Assembly (NCBI RefSeq): GCF_902686445.1
Contig: NC_062217.1
Location: 84,749,758 to 84,813,757, forward strand
Origin: Sciurus carolinensis
Lineage: Eukaryota > Chordata > Mammalia > Rodentia > Sciuridae
DNA: 64,000 bases
Direction: 5' to 3'
Below are positions 56,103 through 64,000 of the stretch, one piece after another. The position numbers and the translations under genes are program-made. A model generated the notes under the pieces. It did no database searches and was not told the origin of the DNA. It saw nothing but the letters and a program-made list of their open reading frames with translations. Numbering within the stretch: position 1 is the stretch's first letter; each line of letters begins with the position of its first letter.

Positions 56103-58304
56103 CAAAGGCCCCGTCATGCCAAAGGAACTTGGGGCAAACCATATTCGCGCAGCATTATTAACATGGCAACTGAACTGTCAGCATAACCAAAGTAGTTCTG
56201 TTTTGTAACTAGGTAGTCTAAAAATAAAATAGTGACTTTCCCTACCTCATGGCTTTCATTATAAATCCCCAGAGCAAAAATTTTTGAGGCTGAGAGATAT
56301 TCACAAAAAAAATAAAATTTACTCTTCCAGGTTCTTAAGATCAAGATGCCAGTTAGACAACAATCAGACCTTCCAGCAGTACGAACTCCCTGAAGAAAAG
56401 GAGGAACCATTGACCACATTTTGCATTAGGCTGGGCTCTAAGAAAAGACAGTCTGCGTGCTGTAGCCTTTCCTCGCTTGTTTTCATGAAGCTTAAGCAAA
56501 TGTTTTAGAAAGTTATTTCTAAATATTTCTAAGCTTGTGACAATAAAGATCACAAATTGACTTTGAAAATGTAGTCACCCAAAGGAAAAAGGGATAAAGG
56601 AATAACAGATGCCTCCATCAGAAAGTAAACACTAGCTCCTGGGTCTGCAAGTTAGAAGAAATTTGTATAATATTGATGAAAGTCAAGCTATGGTTCAAAG
56701 GAAATTAGATACATGTCACATCTCTCAGTGTGTGGAGCAGGGGGCATGGTTATTCATAGAAAGTAAAGGCACTGAAACATTGGTCTGTGCTGTTGAGTTT
56801 GAATGATCACCCTGGAAGCAAAGGAAGCAAAAAAGATACAAAACAGGAAGCTGTGATGATGATAAATTAAGAATGGAAAAATGTCCATTTGTGGATTTGG
56901 GTGAGTCTAATAATATTTTAAAACATAAAAGTACAAATAATTGCAATGAGAATAATTAATTGCTAGTATTAATATTAGCCCAATAATATGCTTTTTAACT
57001 AATGGGCACAAATTCTGGAACAGATTTTATGCAAATAAACCACACAGAGGTGTTTCTAGAAGTGATTCTGCCCCTCTTTGCAAGCAGGTGGATTACAGAA
57101 CAAGGCTCATCAGTCTGGAATGGTTTCTGAGTCACATCAACATAGTAACATTCCCCTGCCCTTGTTCACTCACTGACCACAGGAAAGCTGTAGAATGGAC
57201 CTCCTCAAAAGACAGGAGAGTGGAATCCACACAGAACTCATCTTATCATATTTAGCATTTTAGTGTCCTGGGATTCATTTCACAACGAAAATGTCAGATT
57301 CTCATGAGTAACCTGAAACAGGAAAAAATCCTGAGAGAAGAATGGCCACAGGAGTGATGGGGTTCTCAGGACTTCTGAGGTTCAAATAATCTAGGACAAT
57401 ACTTCACCTGCTTTAGAGAATGCGGCGAGCTGAGTGGTTATTCATACAAGGTAAACTTAGTTTTACAGATGGCAGGTTGATTCTTTTCATGGGAGCTAAA
57501 TAATACCCTCAGGAGAATGTGCTTCCCTCACATGGGGGAGGACTTAACTACCAAAAGTATTTGACTCATTCTGGCTCAATTCCAGGAGAAGAATTCGACC
57601 TCTAATTGTCAGGAGATCCATCTTTAAGAAACATGTTATCATGTATTAATCCTCTGTCACCGGGGTCTTCATGCCACCAAGGTTTGCTTTACAAATATTT
57701 ATTTTAGAGGTTGAAAAAAGTCCACCCTACATTTGGCAGTAGTTTTATTTTATTCACTTCAAAAAGTAAAGTCAACCTTGTAACTCATGGGGATGTTCTT
57801 TGCTGCACTGCTTTCTTAGAACACTACAGAACTGAGCTAGACAGATCTTCTTAAGGATGAAGGTTCTTTGTAAATATAATCTCTTTGGAATCAAAGTATG
57901 TTTAAGACTCAGCCTGTATTGAAGAGAAAGAACTTTTTAAAAAATGTAAGGGAAAGTGTGAAGTTGTAGTTTTTTGGTCGTTTGGGGTTTTTTTGTTTTG
58001 TTTTGTTTCATTTTTCTTGAATAAAAGAGTAAGGTAGCAGCATATTATGAAGCAGGGGATTCTCTAACCATCATGTGCATGTGTTAAACCTAAAATATTT
58101 TATCCATATGCATGCAACCTACAGCCAAAATTGTCAATTTCTTTTGTAGTTAAAGTTATGAGGAAAAAGTTCTACATTATTTTACTATTAGAATTAAAAG
58201 TATTCCCAAAATTCTTAGCTGTTCCAATTAGCAAAGTATTTCCAAAGGTGCAAGTAACCTTTGCTCTCACTACTGCTTCATAAAAATTAGCAATTTTGCA
58301 ATAA
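56103..58304. other. unassigned DNA
   Basis: About 2.2 kb with no supported gene or repeat. A T-rich patch at 57970-58015 contains (GTTTT)n. Confidence 0.45.
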
Positions 58305-58510
58305 TTCATGACAATAGCCAACATGCACTGAGCACTTAGGACCTGCCAGGTACTGTGTTAAGTACTATTTAAACCTCAGATCATCCCTATGAAATAAGGA
58401 ATTTGGTCTCCAGTTTGCTAAGGAGAAACCAAAGATCAGAGCACTTACACCTAACATCATGCAATCATTAAAATTAAGCCAATTCCAGGCTCCTAGCCAC
58501 TGCTTGTTTC
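58305..58510 (+). repeat. MIR SINE
   Basis: 'aacatgcactgagcactta', 'cctgccaggtactgtgttaag', 'aacctcagatcatccctatg', 'gctaaggagaaacc', 'caggctcctagccactgc'. Sense orientation, moderately preserved. Confidence 0.83.
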
Positions 58511-58694
58511 CCTCTGGAAGATATGATACTGATTCTTCCTCCATCCTTCAAAACAACAGCATGCAGCATTGGCGTATAATAAAGATTTCCTCCATGACTG
58601 AATTTAGCATGTTTGTGCCACAGAATCTGAAGACGAGCTCACTTTTGCAAGCATTAATTCAGAGTGCTTAGGAATGGTGTGCCTCATACTTATT

Positions 58695-58822
58695 CCTTGG
58701 GGCCTGGTTAAAGTTCAGATTCTAATTCAGAGGGTCTCAGGTGGGAAATGACACTCTGCATTTCTAAAAAGCTCAGAGATGATATTGACTCTGCTGGTCC
58801 ATGACCACATTTTCAGAAAGGA
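58695..58822 (-). mobile_element. MER5A-type hAT MITE fragment
   Basis: 'ggggcctggttaaagttcag', 'aattcagagggtctcagg', 'ctctgcatttctaaaaagctc', 'ctgctggtccatgaccac'. Same family and direction as 50782-50951, incomplete at its left side. Confidence 0.75.
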
Positions 58823-59289
58823 GGGTTCAGGGGGCATATGAAATAAACCATTCGATTGTAGGGTAGGATCTTAAACACCAGAGCAAGGTATTGTTTAGTA
58901 AAACACAGAAAATATTTCTCAACACTCCAGGAAAACTCTCAAAGGGCACTAACCTATAATCTTCTCCCCCTACCCCATCTTCTCACCCCATCTTTCCCCA
59001 GAAGGTAAGAATGGCTATCACAGGAAACAGAATGGCATATAGTTGTCCTTTGCTCTCAGAGTGACTTGGGACCAAATTTGATTGAACATTTGGAGCAGTG
59101 AGTTGCATTTCTCATGACTCATGCAAAAGTGGTCAGTTAAAAAGAGAATACACTAACAGCTTTATACAAAGAATTTTTACATCAGAACAGAATAAAAGAC
59201 AATTTTATTTTTTTAATTGGTCAATTAATTAAATAAATTCTTTCACAGCCATATAAGGACAACTTAATAGTCAATGATATTTTAAAAGA
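58823..59289. other. unassigned DNA
   Basis: About 470 bp, no recognised feature. Confidence 0.4.
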
Positions 59290-59510
59290 ATATGAAAGTC
59301 ATTTAAAGATATTTCCAATGTATTGCAAGTAAAAAAGAGATGGTAAAATAATGTATATTATGAAGAACAGCTAGAAAGGTCTGCACTGAAATTTTAATGG
59401 CTGTTATCTAGGGATGAGCTTTTAAGATAGTTTTTCTTTTTTTATTGATCTACATGTTGTAAATTTTCTACAGAAAATATGCATTATTTTGAGGAAAAAA
59501 GAGATTTTTT
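59290..59510 (+). repeat. LINE-like 3' end, tentative
   Basis: 'ggctgttatctagggatgag', then T-rich 'agtttttctttttttattg', 'gttgtaaattttctacag', 'atgcattattttgagg' and an A/G tail resemble the 3' end of old L1/HAL1 elements. Named with low certainty. Confidence 0.42.
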
Positions 59511-59887
59511 TATCCCTAATTTTAAAGATTACTCTGCTCCAGTGTTGCCCCCGAATCCATGATGATTCCTGGCATCACTGAAGGTGGCACAACCAGAAGT
59601 CATGGGCCTCCCAGCACAAAAAACAGGAAGCAAAATGAACCATCTGGGCAATATTCATGCAAGAAATGATGAGCCTGAGCCTACTTGATCCTCTAGAGGT
59701 CACTCCCCTTCAGAGGAAGTATGGCAGGTAGAGGAACGAATTCAATGACTGAACTAGGAAGCCAAGGGAGAGATCAAGAATGTGGGACATTCTACAGACA
59801 ACAATGCCACGAAGATGAGTCTGTTTTATGTTAGAAGAGGCTTGAGAGACATTGTGAACAAGGCAATGTGTGATATATTTGTGGGGT
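59511..59887. other. unassigned DNA
   Basis: About 375 bp, no recognised feature. Confidence 0.4.
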
Positions 59888-60095
59888 ATTGTGAATGTTT
59901 GTGTCCTCTCAAAATTCATATGTTGAAGACATATGAGTGACATTGGACTTGGGGCCTTTGGGAGGTAATTAGGTTTAGAGAGGTCATAAGAGTGGAGCCT
60001 CCATGGAGGGATTAATGCCTAAGAGCAAGCATGCGCTCTTGCACTCGCTCTCTCTCTCTCTCCCCACCACCACCACCATTCGACCACACAGGAGG
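59888..60095 (+). repeat. MLT1/MST-like LTR, left part
   Basis: 'gtcctctcaaaattcatatg', 'ttgaagacatatgag', 'ggggcctttgggaggtaatt', 'gtggagcctccatggaggg', 'attaatgcctaag', then a TC-rich stretch and 'accaccattcgaccacacagg'. The LTR breaks off here and resumes at 60409. Confidence 0.85.
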
Positions 60096-60402
60096 GAGGA
60101 AGGAAGGAAGGGAAAGGGAAAGAAATATGGAATGAATTTAATAAAATCATATTATGTACATATAGAAATGTACCTAAGGGAATTTCACCTTTAGGTATAT
60201 GAAGAAAGTACCAATCAAAATTAATTTTAAAAAAAAGAAGCGAAAGGAAGATCAGTAGAGTAGAGGAGGGAGAAAAGGGGTAGGGAGGAGGGTAAAAAAC
60301 TATGGGGAAATGGAGATAGAAATCAAATTCCTTGTATGTATAATTTTGTCAAAATGAACCCACATAGTATGTATAAATATAATGCTCTAATAAAAAAGGG
60401 TG
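60096..60402 (+). mobile_element. L1 3' UTR fragment splitting the LTR
   Basis: Begins with a GGAA-rich stretch, contains a polypurine block (60240-60300) and ends 'cttgtatgtataattttgtc', 'aaaatgaacccacatag', 'atgtataaatataatgctc', 'taataaaaaagg'. This is a rodent L1 3' end with its short A tail. No ORF2 is present. No clear target-site duplication, perhaps hidden by the purine-rich borders. Confidence 0.72.
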
Positions 60403-60408
60403 GGGGGA

Positions 60409-60530
60409 AGGCCTGACAACAAATCTTAGACCTCCCAGTCTCTTGAACAATGAGAAATAAATGTTGTTTAAGTCCTTCTATCTATGGTATTTTGTTATAG
60501 CAACCTGACCTGACAAAGACATGGAATCTC
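60409..60530 (+). repeat. MLT1/MST-like LTR, right part
   Basis: 'aaatcttagacctcccagtc', 'tcttgaacaatgagaaataaa', 'gttgtttaagtccttc', 'tctatggtattttgttatagc', 'aacctgacctgacaaagac'. It is the 3' end of the LTR begun at 59888, including its aataaa. Confidence 0.88.
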
Positions 60531-61284
60531 AACAAACTAAGTATGAAAAAACATTTTTAAATAACCAGAGAAATTTGATTATGCAAATAATATTAAATGT
60601 GCAAATGGCATTGTGGTTAAATTTTTTAAATTGCTAAATTTTTTAAAGACGCAGACTGAAGTAAGTAGGAAGAAAATGAAAAGTGGGGGTATAACATATT
60701 TTTTCATTGCCTTTAACAAAAAATTTGTAAATGGATATTTAAGGAAAACAGTAAATAATCAACTGTCAAATCTGGGTGATTGATATATACATGCCTACTG
60801 TACTTTTTATTCCCCACTTTTTTGTGTGTTTGAAACCTTTCATAATACAATGTATAATCAGAGTTTTAAACCTTTCTGCACTGAAGTACTAAAGGCAAAC
60901 TAGGACACGGATCCATCTGAGACACACAGATATTTTAAGCTAAAGGAAAAGCCATCCTCTATGCAAATTGAACTTTAAGATATTTATATGAACCCACTTG
61001 GATAATCAAGATAGCTGTAGGAATATGTGGACTGCAGAAGTTGTGAAGAAAGAACAACCTTGTGGTGTGGCTGTGTAGATAATGGTAATGCTGGATTCTC
61101 AGTTCAGATAATTCATCCTGGTTAGAGAAAATAATGAGGATAATACCTAACATGTATATGGTGCTTTATGACTTATAATTATTTTGGGGTACATCATTTA
61201 ATTTCATCTCCATTTTATCTCCTTTACTTCCATTTTTAATCTGTACAGGTTACTCTCCAACTTTCATAGAGATTTCTGCAGATT
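60531..61284. other. unassigned, weak LINE/MIR-like pieces
   Basis: A LINE-like terminus may lie at about 60770-60865 ('gtgtgtttgaaacctttcat', 'aatacaatgtataatc'). MIR-like sequence may lie at about 61135-61215 ('taatacctaacatgtatatgg', 'catcatttaatttcatctcc'). Both are too diverged for a firm call. Confidence 0.35.
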
Positions 61285-61400
61285 CATTCCAGGAGTCTTT
61301 GCTACGTGCCAAGCACCATGCTTAGAACTGGGAATGTAGGGAATATGACCTTTGCTTTGTCCACTAGAAACTTCCAGCTTGAATGAATAAAGGTTCATTG
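61285..61400 (-). repeat. L2 3' end, antisense
   Basis: 'ttgctacgtgccaagcacc', 'tgcttagaactgggaatg', 'ccactagaaacttccagc' follow antisense L2 order. Confidence 0.6.
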
Positions 61401-61416
61401 GTGAAGAAATAGTTTG

Positions 61417-61533
61417 CTATAGATTTGATCTGGAATGTCTTCCAAGTGGTAGAACTTTTAAGAGTGGAGTGGAGTGGGAATCCTTCAGGACATTCAAGTC
61501 ATGCCCTTGAAGGGGATTATGGGATTATAGTCC

Positions 61534-61624
<91 letters not shown>

Positions 61625-61840
61625 CTGCTCACTGACCATGAGATGCACAGTTTTGCTCCATCAGGCATACCCACAATAATGTGCTGCCTTGCCCAGACCT
61701 AAAAGCAACAGAGTCAATGTATCATGGACAGGAACCTCCAAAACTGTGAGCCAAGATAAACTTTTCTTCAGTTGGAAATCTAAGATAATTAGTTAATTAT
61801 CTCTGATATTTGTTATAGTGACAGAAAACTGACTAATATA
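61417..61840 (+). repeat. MaLR-like solo LTR with expanded TC tract
   Basis: 'gctatagatttgatctgg', 'cattcaagtcatgcccttg', 'aaggggattatgggattatag', then the TC tract, 'actgaccatgagatgcac', 'gacctaaaagcaacagag', 'caaaactgtgagccaagataaac', 'gtgacagaaaactgactaat'. Full-length sense LTR. Confidence 0.93.
61536..61625. repeat. (TC)n microsatellite
   Basis: About 90 bp of TC repeats with a single TTTC interruption near 61606. It replaces the short pyrimidine-rich stretch usual at this place in MaLR LTRs. Confidence 0.97.
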
Positions 61841-62275
61841 CTCACCAACTCTAAGCAATGAGCTCCACATTTTGGGAAAAGAGACTCTTAGTACAGTTTG
61901 ACTCTGGAAAAAAAAAATCCCTCCTCCATAGATACTTTAAGAAAACTGGAATGGTTAGCTTAAGAAAAGGGAAGACATAGGAGAAAATCAATTTTGTCTC
62001 AAAATAAGAGAGACCTTGTCATCAAGTGTTGCCCAACAGATTGAGAAAGTAGTAGACATGAAGGATCCCATTCTCGTGCTTGCTTTCTCTCTACTCTTTC
62101 CGATTTAATTCCAGAACATTCCACCACTCTCTTTCAAGCTCTTCCTCAACCACCATTCCACTTGATAGTGTCTTCACAAAGACAAGTGAAAGAACATTAG
62201 CTGAGAAAGACTTACAATTGCGATGCCTCAACTTAACGTACACAGCCAAAAATATAACTACATCTTCCTCATTTT
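61841..62275. other. unassigned DNA
   Basis: About 430 bp between two LTRs. No feature recognised. Confidence 0.4.
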
Positions 62276-62664
62276 CTATGGTTTGGATACGGTTTCACAT
62301 GCTAGAAGCTTTGTCCCTAATTTGGTGATATTGAGAGGTGATGAAATCTTAAAGGGATGTAACTTGGTGGAATGTAATTAGGTGATTGGGGCCATCACTC
62401 TTGGAAGAGATTGATGTAGTTCTCATAGGACCAGGTAGTTCCTGCAAGAATGGGCTGTTCTAAACTGAGCCCCCTCACTCACATACGAACCACTCCTTCT
62501 GCAATATGGGTAGTTCCCTTCCTATTTCCCTAATGTGTTATGACACTCACCAGGATACTAGCACCATGCTATTTAGAAATTCCAACCACCAGAATGATGA
62601 GCTCTTTATTTTGAAAAGTACCCAACCTCAAGTATTCTGCTATAACAACAAAATTGACTAATAC
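62276..62664 (+). repeat. MaLR-like solo LTR
   Basis: 'ctatggtttggatacggttt', 'gatattgagaggtgatg', 'aaatcttaaagggatg', 'ttaggtgattggggccatc', 'ttccaaccaccagaatgatg', 'ctgctataacaacaaaattg', 'actaataca'. Sense, more diverged than the previous copy. Confidence 0.83.
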
Positions 62665-62984
62665 AACATCCCTTCTATCTTAGAGAAAGGTTGTTCCTCA
62701 CCTGTGTCCAGGATCAACTGTACTCTCAAGTCCCTGGCCCTGCTCTTCCAAAAACTGGTCCAGTGAATCCGATTTCATCCTTGATCCTTCATTTTTACTG
62801 GACACAGATTGAATAATGTTCTAAAGAAAGCTGTAGTCTATCTTACCATGATAATTCATGTAACACACAGTTGCCTAAGATACCAGGGAATAAGTGAAAG
62901 TTCTCCCAAAGCAGTTACTTCCTGAAATTTTCTCTCTTTCCTAGTATATCCCATTTTACCACTATCTACCAAATTAACCAGGTC
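62665..62984. other. unassigned DNA
   Basis: About 320 bp, no recognised feature. Confidence 0.4.
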
Positions 62985-63254
62985 AAGCACCAAAGTCCTA
63001 ATAATTCTCCCTCATTTATTCCAACCCCTTTCAACTAGTAACCAAATTCTGTGGTTTCTGCCTCCTAATTATCTTGAATCTGTCCCTTCTCTTAATCACC
63101 CTATCAACACTATCTTAGTACAAATCCTCATTATCTGTCACCTGAATTATCACAATGAGCTAAAATTTGTCTCTGACCTCTTCATTCCAACCTTCACACT
63201 GACAACTAGAGGGTTTTTTTTTTCTTTGAACCTCTAAAATATAATAATGACTAT
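62985..63254 (+). repeat. L2 LINE, left part
   Basis: 'caaattctgtggtttctgcc', 'tcctaattatcttgaatctg', 'tcaacactatcttagtac', 'aaatcctcattatctgtcac', 'ctgaattatcacaatgagc' match the L2 ORF2 end on the sense strand. Confidence 0.62.
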
Positions 63255-63716
63255 ACCATTCCTCATGTTAGAATCACTCAATTCACAACAGTCAAAGGTG
63301 GAAGCAACTCAAATGTTCATTCACAGATGAATAGCTACACAAAATGTGATATATCTATGCAACAGAATATCCTTAAGCCTTGAAAAAGAAGGAGAGTCTA
63401 ACACATGTTACAACATGGATGAACCTTGGGAACATATTGCTACATTAAAGGAACTGACAGGAAAGGACAAATACTCTATAATTCCATCCATATGAAGGGC
63501 CTAGAGTGGTCAGACTCATAGAGACAAAAAAAAAGTAAAGCAGTGGTTTTAAGAGCCAGGGAATTAGGAAAATGGAGAGTTATCATTTAATGGGTACAGA
63601 GATTTATTTGGGAAGATGAAAATGTTCTAGCCATGGAAATGCCACTGACTATCATTTTGCTTAAAATGGTAAATTTTACATGTTGTATATTTTAACACAA
63701 TAAAAAATCTTTGATA
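63255..63716 (+). mobile_element. L1 (MB-like) 3' end
   Basis: 'cacaacagtcaaaggtggaag', 'tcatt cacagatgaatagc', 'caacatggatgaaccttgg', 'agagtggtcagactcatag', 'gaaaatgttctagccatgg', 'aaatggtaaattttacatg', ending in aataaaaa. Sense, 5'-truncated. L2-like sequence lies on both sides. Confidence 0.85.
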
Positions 63717-63910
63717 ATTATCACCTTGAGACAAATGCCAACTTTTTAAAAATTATATCTAAAATCAGGATCCATGCCCTACCTACTCCTCCAGGTTCTT
63801 TTCCTGAATCACACTAAATGACTAGCCATGCCCAGAGTATTCAATGCTCCCTGACTTCTACAAAGCTGTGCATAGACTATGTTTCTCTACCCAGACTCTT
63901 TTTCTGCAGG
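63717..63910 (+). repeat. L2 LINE, right part, tentative
   Basis: 'gacaaatgccaactttt', 'ggatccatgccctacctac', 'tcctccaggttcttttcc', 'gtattcaatgctccctgac' fit the L2 segment that would follow the left part, but are diverged. Confidence 0.42.
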
Positions 63911-63914
63911 AGAC

Positions 63915-64000
63915 AGTCTAGCACAGTACTTTAAAGCCGGATCTCACAATTGCACTACCTAACTTTCACTCCCTGCTCTGCCACTTACTGATTGCACAAG
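63915..64000 (-). repeat. MIR SINE, cut by window end
   Basis: 'ctagcacagtactttaaagc', 'cactccctgctctgccacttactgattgcaca' is the start of an antisense MIR, well preserved. It continues past the window. Confidence 0.88.

Noticed and set aside
1..64000. CRISPR array, operon, phage or defence system
   Set aside because: The window is vertebrate nuclear DNA. No regularly spaced repeats with unique spacers and no compact gene clusters exist.

Overview
The window is nuclear DNA of a rodent, most probably a squirrel (Sciuridae). The main evidence is a set of composite SINEs in which a 7SL/B1-like left half is joined to a tRNA-derived ID right half (17.6, 35.6, 44.4 and 50.5 kb), together with free-standing ID elements and LINE-1 3' ends of a rodent kind. 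The sequence is AT-rich and has no operons, ribosome binding sites or dense long reading frames. The species cannot be fixed from the window alone.

I find no protein-coding gene, exon set, rRNA or tRNA gene that I can support. The longest open frame (185 codons near 2.5-3.1 kb) has no recognisable domain and overlaps a MIR-like SINE. Most other open frames lie in repeats or in unassigned AT-rich DNA. The window looks intergenic or deep intronic. One short coding-like stretch on the minus strand (7.2-7.4 kb) is kept as a weak pseudogene candidate.

Layout. 1-8.2 kb: mostly unassigned, with a MIR, a long degenerate TG tract and an ID element. 8.2-10.6 kb: an L2, then an old minus-strand L1 cut by a younger plus-strand L1 with target-site duplications. 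10.6-20.8 kb: ID, MIR, L1, composite SINE, a MaLR-like LTR and a hAT relic among unassigned DNA. 20.8-25.2 kb: almost empty. 25.2-29.3 kb: Tigger-like relics, an old L1 broken by an LTR, a TG microsatellite and a MIR. 29.3-33.6 kb: mostly empty. 33.6-36.4 kb: an L1 broken by a probable LTR, a TA/GT microsatellite and an ID, flanked by two copies of a 165-bp direct repeat. 36.4-46.7 kb: ID, Tigger-like, L1 and SINE copies plus a second diverged direct repeat. 46.7-53 kb: LTRs, SINE, MER5A, L1 and two L2 copies. 55.2-64 kb: L1 3' ends, MIR, MER5A, three MaLR-like LTRs (one split by an L1 end, one carrying a 90-bp TC run) and an L2 split by an L1.

These elements do not act together as a system. 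They are layered transposon insertions. The relative order of insertion can be read at several sites, and those sites, plus the two unexplained direct repeats, are the parts most worth checking. I saw no undescribed molecular system. Repeat family names come from remembered consensus features, not a database search, so subfamily names are tentative.
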